From Bacteroidales bacterium (GTDB lineage Bacteria > Bacteroidota > Bacteroidia > Bacteroidales > ML635J-15), in the NCBI GenBank assembly GCA_028696755.1, contig JAQVGK010000011.1:1-17695 (forward strand): a stretch of 17,695 bases of DNA. The letters run 5' to 3'. Position 1 is the stretch's first letter. Each line of letters begins with the position of its first letter. The notes under the pieces were generated by a model. The model searched no databases. It was not told the DNA's origin and was given only the letters and a program-made list of their open reading frames with translations. Position numbers and translations under genes: made by a program. Positions 1 to 6,664 of the stretch are shown here, piece by piece.

Positions 1-80
1 AATGGTCTTAAATGAATTAGTCCATTTGTTTTCCCTTTATTCAGTCTTTCAATCAACGAAATTAGTAGTCTGTTCGTCAT
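1..80 (-). CDS. Start of an unidentified gene leaving the window
   Basis: An ATG at 80-78 opens a reading frame that runs off the left edge without a stop, giving a peptide that begins MTNRLLISLIERLNKG. Only 26 codons are visible, too few to identify. It starts 22 bases from the end of repeat R1, and its position and strand match the first genes of the other cassettes, whose starts also face the repeat to their right. An A-rich AAGAAAA stretch precedes the ATG, typical of weak Bacteroidota ribosome binding sites. It may be a chance open frame. Confidence 0.4.
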   Translation of the reverse strand, partial: MTNRLLISLIERLNKGKTNGLIHLRP

Positions 81-102
81 TTTTCTTATTTTTTTTACAC
101 TT

Positions 103-237
103 GCCCATAACGACCGAGGCTATGGGCATTGGCGGTTTGCGGGAGCATTCGCTGTCGCACAGCGAAAATGGCAAAACGGGAGCAAAAACACCTAAGTGCA
201 ATGCTCCCGCCAATGCGCATAGGCGTGTGTTATGCCC
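103..237. repeat. attC-like repeat R1
   Basis: The outer arms are GCCCATAAC (103-111) and GTTATGCCC (229-237). Inside them the left arm reads GACCGAGGCTATG and the right arm CATAGGCGTGT, so R box and L box pair around an unpaired spacer. The stem continues as GGGCATTGGCGG against CCGCCAATGCGC, then a weaker body with the central CGCTGTCGCACAGCG hairpin. The body differs from R2, R3 and R5 but the arms are the same. The outer left end does not pair with the outer right end beyond GTTATG. The right end pairs instead with the left end of R2. Confidence 0.75.
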
Positions 238-263
238 AGTTTTTTGTTTTATTATCGAGTTTT

Positions 264-1172
264 TTAAAAAAGACTTTCTAAAATTACTGGTATGTCTATT
301 TCTAAATCTCCAGTATAATCAACATATGGTATTCCTAATTTTTCAAGAGCTATTTTAAATCGTTTGTATCCATTTTCATCTCTTAATGCTACCCAATTAA
401 TATGTAGTTGTTCGCATTGATTCTTGTTTTGCTGAGAAAGTGTGTCTGCAACAAAGACATTTGTATCTCGTGCAATAATTGCATCGGCACTTTCGGGATT
501 TCCTTTTCCCATTAGTTTTACTTCACACAAATACTCTTTTCCATCGTTAAGTAAATAAAAGTCTATTTCTCTGTCAACTTTCTTTCCTTTGTCTTTGACA
601 AAATGGCTAGCATCATAATGTTTTTCTGGTACTTGATACATTTTACATAAAGTAAGCATCAGATATTTTTCTGCACTTTTGCCTGCTGTGCTCCACAAAC
701 CACCTCTTAAGGCAGCACGTTTTACAGCTAAAGTATTTATAACAATCAGACTTTCACTAACATTCAAATCGACAGAAACACCTTTCATTTTTATCGTTAA
801 AGTCAAGTCAATTTCCTTTTCCAATTCGACGAGCGATTGAATACTACTATAAAGAGATTCAAAATGCTCGTTTGCAGCTTCAATAACAATAGTCTTTGTG
901 GCAGTACCATACATATTGCTGATTGTCTTTTTATTGAGCCCTGAATTTATTACGATTTCATCAGACGACAAAGAATCGTCCATAAACGCTTTTTTATACC
1001 AATCAATCGTTATCTCTTCAGAGTTTAACTTTGCATATGCAATTTTTTTGAAAAATTCTACCGCAAATTGAAGAAACTCAGCATTGATCAAATTTACAAT
1101 TTCAATTCGGTAGTCTTGTGATTTTATTACACGAGTAATTATATTTTTTACAACTTGGTCTGTTAATGTCAT
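264..1172 (-). CDS. Type II restriction endonuclease, CfrBI-like
   Basis: This 302-residue protein looks like the endonuclease of a type II restriction-modification system. It has a conserved block LRGGLWSTAGKSAEKYL near residues 155-171 and then a PD-(D/E)xK-like core: D204 in REIDFYL and E217-V-K219 in YLCEVKL, the usual metal-binding acidic pair and catalytic lysine. The overall look is that of the CfrBI family, which cuts CCWWGG; this is from memory of the family, not a search. The ATG overlaps the stop of the upstream methyltransferase gene in an ATGA of 4 bp (1169-1172), so translation is probably coupled and the methylase is made first. The stop is 26 bp from repeat R1. Together the two genes form one complete cassette. 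Confidence 0.72.
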   Translation of the reverse strand: MTLTDQVVKNIITRVIKSQDYRIEIVNLINAEFLQFAVEFFKKIAYAKLNSEEITIDWYKKAFMDDSLSSDEIVINSGLNKKTISNMYGTATKTIVIEAANEHFESLYSSIQSLVELEKEIDLTLTIKMKGVSVDLNVSESLIVINTLAVKRAALRGGLWSTAGKSAEKYLMLTLCKMYQVPEKHYDASHFVKDKGKKVDREIDFYLLNDGKEYLCEVKLMGKGNPESADAIIARDTNVFVADTLSQQNKNQCEQLHINWVALRDENGYKRFKIALEKLGIPYVDYTGDLEIDIPVILESLF

Positions 1173-2548
1173 TTTGCTATATTTTTAAATTCTTCTAATG
1201 TTAGGAATCTGGTTTCACGTTCTTTAAAAAGTGCTCCTGGTTTTGCTTTTGCTTTCATATATTCAAAATATGTAGGTTCTTGTTCAGTAAGAAAAAATGA
1301 CCTATTCAAAAGTTTTGCAGTTTTTCCGACAGTTCCACTACCACCAAATGGGTCAAAAACTAAGTCACCTTTGTAAGAGTAATACTGTATAACCCGTTTA
1401 CATAACTCTACAGGGAAAATAGCCGAATGCACTTTGTCAAAAGTCGGATCAATTTTCCAAACATTTGTAGTTTCATAACCATCTGCAACCTTACTTTCTT
1501 CTACTGTTTGATAATCATAGCTCCGAATATTCCAATCCAAAAGTTTTTCAGTTTGTTTTCTATAAACCATTAAGTATTCAGTAACACAATTTGGTTTATA
1601 TCCAAGTGGTTTTCGGTGTTGCATAAATCCCCCTATACGATTTTTTACACTTGCTTCTGGTTTCAACCAAATAATGTCATCTAAAAATTCCCAACCGTTC
1701 TTAACTAAAAGCGGGTGCAAGTCAAAAGGTATTCCATAACGTTTACTTGAATGGGAACGACTAACACGGGGAATAATAATTGGCGAGGTATTTACAATTA
1801 AAAAACGTCCTTCTTTAGTAATTCTATGAGTTTCTTTAAATACGTTTTCCAAAAATTCTAAATATGCTTCATAACTTGGATAAATAGAATAATCTCTCGC
1901 GTTGTAATACGGTGGAGAAGTAAAAGTTAAATGAACACTTTCGTCTGGAACAAACTTCAATGCTTCCAAAACATCAGCATTTACAACTGTATTCTTAAGA
2001 AAATCATAAGTCTCGGTGTGCGGTAGCACACCATTCTTTTGATTGTCTTTTGCAAAGTACTCTTTGTAAATTACATTTCTCACCATTTCGTTGGTGTGAT
2101 TGATTAGAGGTTTCAAGTGTTCTTGAACATCTTTATCTTTTTCGAAAACTAATAGTGCTCGTATCGCTTGACAAACAATTTTCGGGTCATCGTCATGCAA
2201 CGTTTCAAATAAAAAGATTTTATTTTCAGGTTTTCGTTGTCTCCCGATTGAAGAAATGATTTCTCTTCTGACACTTGTGTCAGTTTCTCTTTCGTATAAT
2301 TCGTGAAGTTTTATAGATTTTGACTTTCCATTTAGTTTTCCTATATTTTTCACCGCATTTAGTCGTACTTGAGCATGTTGGTGGTCAAGAAGTTCGTACA
2401 AAAAATCACTCTCAAAATTAGCAGGTAGTTGTCCTAAGCTTTCAAGAATATTGTTAATTGCTCCAATATCGCGCTGACTTTTAATCAGTTTCGCAATGTC
2501 ACCATTTCCAGTGTGTTTAAGTTCTGTTATGTAAGCTTTGGTTATCAT
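1169..2548 (-). CDS. DNA methyltransferase with N-terminal HEAT repeats (modification partner)
   Basis: The protein is a DNA methyltransferase of the beta type, with the catalytic motif TSPPY before the SAM-binding motif FDPFGGSGT. In the longest frame (from a TTG at 2617) these lie near residues 233-237 and 421-429. TSPPY is typical of N4-cytosine methylases, which fits a CfrBI-like pair. Residues 60-190 are helical with HEAT-like spacing (LLDHQHAQVRLNAVKNIG, TDTSVRREIISSIG, DDDPKIVCQAIRALL), an unusual addition. I choose the ATG at 2548 (MITKAYITEL, 459 residues) because AAAGGA lies 4 bases upstream and a TATTTTTG promoter element just before that; the TTG at 2617 and the ATG at 2581 lie at or upstream of this element. 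It protects host DNA from the neighbouring nuclease. Confidence 0.85.
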   Translation of the reverse strand: MITKAYITELKHTGNGDIAKLIKSQRDIGAINNILESLGQLPANFESDFLYELLDHQHAQVRLNAVKNIGKLNGKSKSIKLHELYERETDTSVRREIISSIGRQRKPENKIFLFETLHDDDPKIVCQAIRALLVFEKDKDVQEHLKPLINHTNEMVRNVIYKEYFAKDNQKNGVLPHTETYDFLKNTVVNADVLEALKFVPDESVHLTFTSPPYYNARDYSIYPSYEAYLEFLENVFKETHRITKEGRFLIVNTSPIIIPRVSRSHSSKRYGIPFDLHPLLVKNGWEFLDDIIWLKPEASVKNRIGGFMQHRKPLGYKPNCVTEYLMVYRKQTEKLLDWNIRSYDYQTVEESKVADGYETTNVWKIDPTFDKVHSAIFPVELCKRVIQYYSYKGDLVFDPFGGSGTVGKTAKLLNRSFFLTEQEPTYFEYMKAKAKPGALFKERETRFLTLEEFKNIAK

Positions 2549-2552
2549 TTTG

Positions 2553-2576
2553 TCCTTTTGTTTTGTTGCAAAAATA
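2553..2576 (-). promoter_or_regulatory. Putative promoter -7 element and ribosome binding site of the methyltransferase
   Basis: On the minus strand TATTTTTG (2576-2569) fits the Bacteroidota -7 consensus TAnnTTTG, and AAAGGA (2558-2553) lies 4 bases before the ATG at 2548. No clear TTTG -33 element is seen at the usual distance. The order of promoter, ribosome binding site and ATG is what favours the internal start. Confidence 0.5.
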
Positions 2577-2646
2577 GTCATAATTTGCCTATTTTCATCA
2601 TCTTTCTCAACTCTCAAATGACAGTTGTTTTCTTTTTTTTAAAATT

Positions 2647-2782
2647 GGGCATAACGACCGAGGCTATGGGCACGGGCGGTTTGCGGGCGTATTCGCTGTC
2701 GCACAGCGACAAAGTGAATGCGGGCGCAAAACCCGCTAAGTGCACGTCAGCCAGCCTGTGACCATAGGCGTGTGTTATGGGC
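2647..2782. repeat. attC-like repeat R2
   Basis: The outer arms are GGGCATAAC and GTTATGGGC, which pair only through GTTATG. The inner CTATGGGCACGGGC pairs with GCCTGTGACCATAG apart from two positions, one a possible G-T wobble. The centre GCTGTCGCACAGC forms a hairpin, and GGTTTGCGGGCG faces CGCAAAACC further in. The sequence is nearly identical to R3 and R5. It is strongly G+C-rich against its surroundings. Confidence 0.75.
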
Positions 2783-2874
2783 AAAGTGTTTTTATTCTTT
2801 ATGTTCTTTACTATACTTATAATATTATTCTAGTCACTTAGTTTTCAACCTCTCAAAGCATTTTTATACAACAC

Positions 2875-3516
2875 TTAAGATATTCCTAATTTTTGTTTTA
2901 CGAAATTTATATGCCAAATTAATCTCTCAAAAGAGCCATTATCTAATGCTCGTTGTCCAGTCAGCATACTTGTAAAAAAGAAAGGGTGACCTAAACAAGT
3001 ATGTGTTCCTAAACTATCATCCATTACAAAACGATAGTTCATCCAATGTGGGCTATTCTTACCTAAAAAGTCTCTAGCCAAGCTATTATTTACAATAAAA
3101 ATAACGGGATTTTTTGTTGACAATAGTTTATCAATTATCTCCTTTGTAACCATAAGTTGATTATAGATAAACTCGACACCATCTTTATCTTTTAATATTC
3201 CATGAATACTCTTTTGATTTGTTTCTCTTAAATATAGTAAATCAAGATGTCCCCAAGTTAAATTTACATTTTTATGATTTGAAATGATAGGAAATTTTTT
3301 AAAGTATTTATGCTTGTCATCAATATCATAAAACTCAACTTCTCTATTTTTTGTTGGTTTCAACTTTTTATCTAATGATGGATTAAGCCCAATAAATATT
3401 ATTCCACTTTCAGGGATTTCTGAAACGCAGATTGGATTAAATCGGCAATAATCCTTAGTTGAATATTCTTTCCAAATGAGGTTGATTTTCTCTTCAACAA
3501 TTTCTTTAGTGTTCAT
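2875..3516 (-). CDS. Uracil-DNA-glycosylase-like protein of unknown function
   Basis: I do not recognise this 213-residue protein as a named family, but it looks like the uracil-DNA glycosylase fold. GIIFIGLNPSLDKK (38-51) is a strand followed by a GLNPS loop, as in the active-site motif of mismatch-type glycosylases. VIFIVNNSLARDFL (138-151) resembles the strand before the next helix, and GHPFFFTSMLTGQ (176-188) sits where the fold has its HPS-type motif. No Fe-S cysteine pattern is seen. The ATG at 3516 lies 11 bp inside the end of the secreted-protein gene upstream, so the two are co-translated. A role in base excision, or in sensing modified DNA, is inference only. Confidence 0.5.
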   Translation of the reverse strand: MNTKEIVEEKINLIWKEYSTKDYCRFNPICVSEIPESGIIFIGLNPSLDKKLKPTKNREVEFYDIDDKHKYFKKFPIISNHKNVNLTWGHLDLLYLRETNQKSIHGILKDKDGVEFIYNQLMVTKEIIDKLLSTKNPVIFIVNNSLARDFLGKNSPHWMNYRFVMDDSLGTHTCLGHPFFFTSMLTGQRALDNGSFERLIWHINFVKQKLGIS

Positions 3517-4270
3517 TTACGATAAATTTTTTTGAAATTCCATTATACTCGTAAATGTAAGTGCCAGATTGATACGAATCAACATTTAATAAAATTTTAT
3601 CAAATTCTGAATCAATTTGCTTTTTATCAATTAGTTTTCCACTTAAATTATATATTCTCATAATTGAAACTTCCCCCTTTTGTAGTGAGTATGGCAGGTT
3701 AACAATTGTTTTCGAAGGATTAGGAAATGCATTCCTTACATATGCTGATCTTAAATCGCGAACATTATTTGGCTGACTCCCAGGTAAAGAATAAATTTTA
3801 GTACAATCCGAACCATCAAAAACTAATTTAGTACCATTATTCGAGTTGATAATTATATTAATGTTAGGTGCTCCATTAAATGCTCCAAAATCTTTAATTA
3901 CATTTAGATTCTCATTGTAAAGAATAATTTTAGTCGGGTAATTCAAGTTACCTTCACGAACAGGATAATATAAACAAATAAATTCAATTAAATTATCTGA
4001 GTCAAAAAGCTGATCACTTATATGATAAATACTTGTTGTATATCCCACAGGACGAGGAATAGTGATAATTTTATACAATGAATAATCCTGACCATAAAGT
4101 TTCAATTGATTTGTAATGGTATCTGAATATTGATATTGGTAGAACATAGTACCTTTTAAGCTTGTCTGCGTCAATTTAACGCTTGGGGTAAAATTATGCT
4201 CTAATTCGATTTGCGCGCTCATAATAAGCGTAATAGATAGAGACACTAAAATAATAAGTAGTTTTTTCAT
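3506..4270 (-). CDS. Secreted protein with T9SS C-terminal sorting domain
   Basis: The 254-residue product starts with a signal peptide (MKKLLIILVSLSITLIMSA, cut near residue 19) and ends with a type A T9SS sorting domain near residues 178-254. That domain shows NAFPNPS, the paired strands VSIMRIYNLSGKLI and GTYIYEYNG, and the terminal KKFIVNEH. It should be exported by Sec and then carried over the outer membrane by the type IX system, where the tail is removed. The middle part is beta-rich and I do not recognise it. It is the first gene of the R2-R3 cassette and overlaps the glycosylase-like gene by 11 bp. About 195 bp without a gene separate its start from R3. Pairing a surface protein with a cytoplasmic DNA-enzyme-like protein is odd. 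Confidence 0.75.
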   Translation of the reverse strand: MKKLLIILVSLSITLIMSAQIELEHNFTPSVKLTQTSLKGTMFYQYQYSDTITNQLKLYGQDYSLYKIITIPRPVGYTTSIYHISDQLFDSDNLIEFICLYYPVREGNLNYPTKIILYNENLNVIKDFGAFNGAPNINIIINSNNGTKLVFDGSDCTKIYSLPGSQPNNVRDLRSAYVRNAFPNPSKTIVNLPYSLQKGEVSIMRIYNLSGKLIDKKQIDSEFDKILLNVDSYQSGTYIYEYNGISKKFIVNEH

Positions 4271-4466
4271 ATTGAAAATGAGTTTAAATTTTGCCTACTC
4301 TTAAGCTTTTCGGCTATCGCTTTTAATTTAGTTTCGAATACTCTGTTTATGTAGTATGTCAATAAATTTTCTAACATGCTTTCTATAGGTTTACTATTTT
4401 CTAATTGAATTTATTCTTGTTGCAATTTTCAAATCATCACACACTTATAATTCTTTTTTTACACTT

Positions 4467-4602
4467 GCCCATAACGACCGAGGCTATGGGCACGGGCGGT
4501 TTGCGGGAGCATTCGCTGTCGCACAGCGACAAAGTGAATGCGGGCGCAAAGACCGCTAAATGCACGTCAGGCAGCCTGTGAACATAGGCGTGTGTTATGG
4601 GT
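4467..4602. repeat. attC-like repeat R3
   Basis: The arms are GCCCATAAC (4467-4475) and GTTATGGGT (4594-4602). The body is nearly identical to R2 and R5, with small changes in the stem (CAAAGACCGC for CAAAACCCGC, GGCAGCC for GCCAGCC). The left end is preceded by a T-run and ACACTTG, as at R1. After the right end, 235 bp (4603-4837) up to the next stop codon hold no gene or hairpin that I can see. Confidence 0.75.
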
Positions 4603-4837
4603 TCGGTGTTTTGTCATATAGTTTGTTTTCATCCTTTTTGCTTTCTGCCGCGTGACGTAAATTCGCTTCGAATAACGATTCAGCATGTCTTTTCGAACTT
4701 TGTCTAAATGCACTTTCTGCTCGCAAATGCAAAAAGTCTGTCAGAACAGTAAAGTCAATTCGCCGAAAATAGTTGTTATCTTAAACCGTTGATAATTCAT
4801 TAAAGGCAAAGCTAATTGACTAAAAACTGTTTTACGG

Positions 4838-5281
4838 TTATAGTTCTAAGCTTCGAGTAATATCTTTAAGTCTTTTAATTGAAAATCCAACAGGAGCCTT
4901 TAATTCTCCATAGTCATACATATTTATGAAGATTGAAATCGTGTCTTTTGAGCCTTCCCAAGTAACTATATAGTTGTCAAGCATAGCCATACCCATAAAA
5001 CCGTTTTTACTTTTAACGGGACAACAACTTCCTGCTCTATAATAACTAATTCTCTCTCCATTTGGACCAGATAGTGCGTTTAAAAATCTTCTTTCATTTA
5101 ATGGACCTTCATTCTTATCGGTTCCACCCACTTGAATTGGATTTTTCTCGGAAAGTCCATAAGTTGAGTCTGTAGAAACTTCGGTCAATAAAAATGTATT
5201 TCTGTCGAGTAATGTGGCTTTTTTTGTCACCGAACAGGATATAAGCAAAACAAAAATGCCAAAGAATACTAATTTTCTCAT
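4838..5281 (-). CDS. Small lipoprotein with SCCPVKS motif
   Basis: The 147-residue product has a short lipoprotein signal with lipobox LLISC and Cys16 as the lipidated residue. The mature part matches a small Bacteroidota lipoprotein family that I know from its pattern: KNPIQVGG, GPLNERRFLNALSGPNGE, then GSCCPVKS and the ending INMYDYGELKAPVGF. Database entries in this family sometimes carry the name of an octulosonate-phosphate aldolase; nothing in this sequence supports that enzyme. The function is unknown and it should sit in the membrane facing the periplasm or outside. It is the only gene in the R3-R4 cassette, with 236 bp to R3 and 256 bp to R4. No clear promoter element was found upstream. 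Confidence 0.75.
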   Translation of the reverse strand: MRKLVFFGIFVLLISCSVTKKATLLDRNTFLLTEVSTDSTYGLSEKNPIQVGGTDKNEGPLNERRFLNALSGPNGERISYYRAGSCCPVKSKNGFMGMAMLDNYIVTWEGSKDTISIFINMYDYGELKAPVGFSIKRLKDITRSLEL

Positions 5282-5442
5282 TTTTCGATTATGTTTTAAT
5301 GTTGTTATTCTGTATTTCTATACTTGCAATAATCTAATTTTCTGTTGTTATGTGTCACTGTCTAAAAACGCGAAAATCAAAATCTTTCCTCCGAAAGTCT
5401 GCGAGGAATTGTCCGCTCGTAAAAGTTGTCCGAAGTCAATGG

Positions 5443-5478
5443 TCTGTCAAAACCGAAAAGTCTGTCAATGTCGAAAAG
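5443..5478 (+). repeat. Two-copy 18-bp tandem repeat
   Basis: TCTGTCAAAACCGAAAAG (5443-5460) is followed directly by TCTGTCAATGTCGAAAAG (5461-5478), alike at 15 of 18 positions. It lies in the 256-bp gene-free stretch between the SCCPVKS lipoprotein start and R4. No role can be assigned. The rest of the stretch shows no convincing gene. Confidence 0.5.
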
Positions 5479-5537
5479 CGGACAGTTCGTCAAAGACTTT
5501 TCATACGCAAAACTTTGTCTTCTTGTTTTTTACACTG

Positions 5538-5676
5538 ACCCATAACGACCGAGGCTAAGCGCAGTAGCCGAATAGCGGACTACTTCACTGTCGCACTACG
5601 ATGAAGGTGATGCGGGTGAAGAAACTCCAAAATTGCACGAATTCGGCTATTGTCGCTTAGGCGTGTGTTACCAAAC
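5538..5676. repeat. attC-like repeat R4 (divergent body)
   Basis: The conserved arms ACCCATAACGACCGAGGC and GGCGTGTGTTACC remain, but the L box and stem differ. CTAAGCGCAGTAGCCGAAT on the left faces ATTCGGCTATTGTCGCTTAG on the right, so both sides have changed together and still pair. The centre keeps ACTGTCGCAC. This covariation shows that the folded structure is maintained. The outer right end GTTACCAAAC is unlike that of any other repeat except the facing left end of R5. Confidence 0.75.
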
Positions 5677-5777
5677 GTGCATTGGTTGTGAAGAATTTGT
5701 TTTTCGTTTTGTTTCGCTTCAGTTTCTTTTCGCACAAAGGGTTTAGTCATTTGTGTTGTTGTCTGTTTTTGATTCAT
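5580..5777 (-). CDS. Doubtful small ORF reading into R4
   Basis: An ATG at 5777 opens 65 codons (MNQKQTTTQMTKPFVRKE...) that end inside repeat R4. The peptide is rich in K, Q and T and lacks a hydrophobic core, and its last half is translated repeat. In its favour, a TATATTTG element (5827-5820) lies upstream and cassette genes often end inside attC sites. I include it because the 5677-6120 stretch otherwise holds only the plus-strand gene remnant. It is more likely not a gene. Confidence 0.22.
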   Translation of the reverse strand: MNQKQTTTQMTKPFVRKETEAKQNEKQILHNQCTFGNTRLSDNSRIRAILEFLHPHHLHRSATVK

Positions 5778-5819
5778 TTTTCGGCTAAGAGTCAACTTTT
5801 TAAGTCGTCTTTCTGTTTG

Positions 5820-5827
5820 CAAATATA
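5820..5827 (-). promoter_or_regulatory. Putative -7 promoter element TATATTTG
   Basis: TATATTTG fits the Bacteroidota TAnnTTTG consensus and points towards R4. No good TTTG -33 partner is seen at the expected distance. It may drive the doubtful ORF at 5580-5777 or transcription across R4 into the next cassette. Confidence 0.3.
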
Positions 5828-5871
5828 ATGAGATTATTTAAGTTAAACCGTTATTGTCGAATTTATTCTGA

Positions 5872-6060
5872 ACAAAAGTCCTGTTGTATTTTCAACATTA
5901 CTTTGCCAGATGCAACTTGGCAACCGATGTAGAACACTTACACCGTGTGTTTTATTTATCGGCTATGGACGTAAATAAAACATACGGTGACCGCTCTGCC
6001 TATTATCAAAAAGCTATAAAAGCCACTACAATACGTTTGAAAATTAACGCTGACTTGTAG
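5872..6060 (+). pseudogene. Orphan 3' end of a plus-strand gene
   Basis: After an in-frame TGA at 5869, an open frame of 62 codons runs to TAG at 6058-6060 and has the composition of a real protein: FARCNLATDVEHLHRVFYL, then MDVNKTYGDRSAYYQKAIKA. The first ATG is at 5965 and would give only 31 residues. A strong plus-strand terminator overlaps the stop, as expected for a gene end. It is the only likely coding sequence on the plus strand. I take it to be the remnant of a gene cut off on its left when the R4 side was rearranged. The family is not recognised. Confidence 0.4.
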
Positions 6061-6071
6061 TGGCTTTTTTT
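6018..6071 (+). terminator. Rho-independent terminator, plus strand
   Basis: AAAAGCCACTACA (6018-6030) pairs fully with TGTAGTGGCTTTT (6056-6068) around a 25-base loop and is followed by a T-run. It would end plus-strand transcripts. On the minus strand the trailing run is only TTTT, so it is a weaker terminator for the lipoprotein gene at 6121-6567. Confidence 0.6.
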
Positions 6072-6120
6072 GCTTTTTGGGCGATTAATAATAAAAACAA
6101 TGGACAATCTGAGTTATTAT

Positions 6121-6567
6121 TTATAAACTGGTAACCTCCATTGAAAATTCCGCTTCGTCAGTTAACCTTGGAACTAGAATTGCTACAGTCCAACTTTGAA
6201 CAACAGCTGATGCGTTTGAAACGATACTTATCTTCAGATTGTATTTGTTTTTCTCAAGCTGCTCTAATTGCCTTTCGATACTATGAATTCCACTTAAATT
6301 TGAACCATGTACTAAAAGTAAGCTACTTCTTTCGAAGTCAATAGCAGGAAAATCATTCTCAGAGCAGACTATATAATTATTGAAAGCATCCTCTGATTTA
6401 ATTATGTAGAGCTTATTTTTTTCTGCGTTTTTCCATGCACATGAACTCCCTGCTAGTGAGTAGTCGGTTATATTTACTTTTGTGTTATATAAAATTTCAT
6501 TATCATTATTACTACATGACAACATAAATGCTGTAATTCCAACAATTATACAAATTAATGATTTCAT
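6121..6567 (-). CDS. Lipoprotein of unknown function
   Basis: The 148-residue protein has a lipoprotein signal with lipobox MLSC and Cys18, followed by SNNDNE. The remaining 130 residues look like one small globular domain: SSCAWKN near 42, then KLYIIKSEDAFNNYI, SLLLVHGSNLSGI and a basic, coiled middle section. I do not recognise the family. It starts 97 bp after the stop of the SGNH gene on the same strand and may be the last gene of the O-acylation operon, but the gap is long enough for its own promoter. No clear promoter element was found. The plus-strand hairpin at 6018-6071 could also end its transcript. Confidence 0.65.
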   Translation of the reverse strand: MKSLICIIVGITAFMLSCSNNDNEILYNTKVNITDYSLAGSSCAWKNAEKNKLYIIKSEDAFNNYIVCSENDFPAIDFERSSLLLVHGSNLSGIHSIERQLEQLEKNKYNLKISIVSNASAVVQSWTVAILVPRLTDEAEFSMEVTSL

Positions 6568-6664
6568 GATTTACGAATTTAAAAGATTAGTAAAACGTTT
6601 TATTTTTATGATGCTTTTAATATTGAATTTGTTGCAGAAAGACTCATTTATTTTATCATTTCTT

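Noticed and set aside
2..358. Plus-strand open frame of 118 codons across R1
   Set aside because: It translates the hairpin repeat and its T-rich flank, overlaps the restriction gene end, and looks like no protein. Similar frames across R2 (2513-2761) and before R4 (5214-5558) have the same origin.
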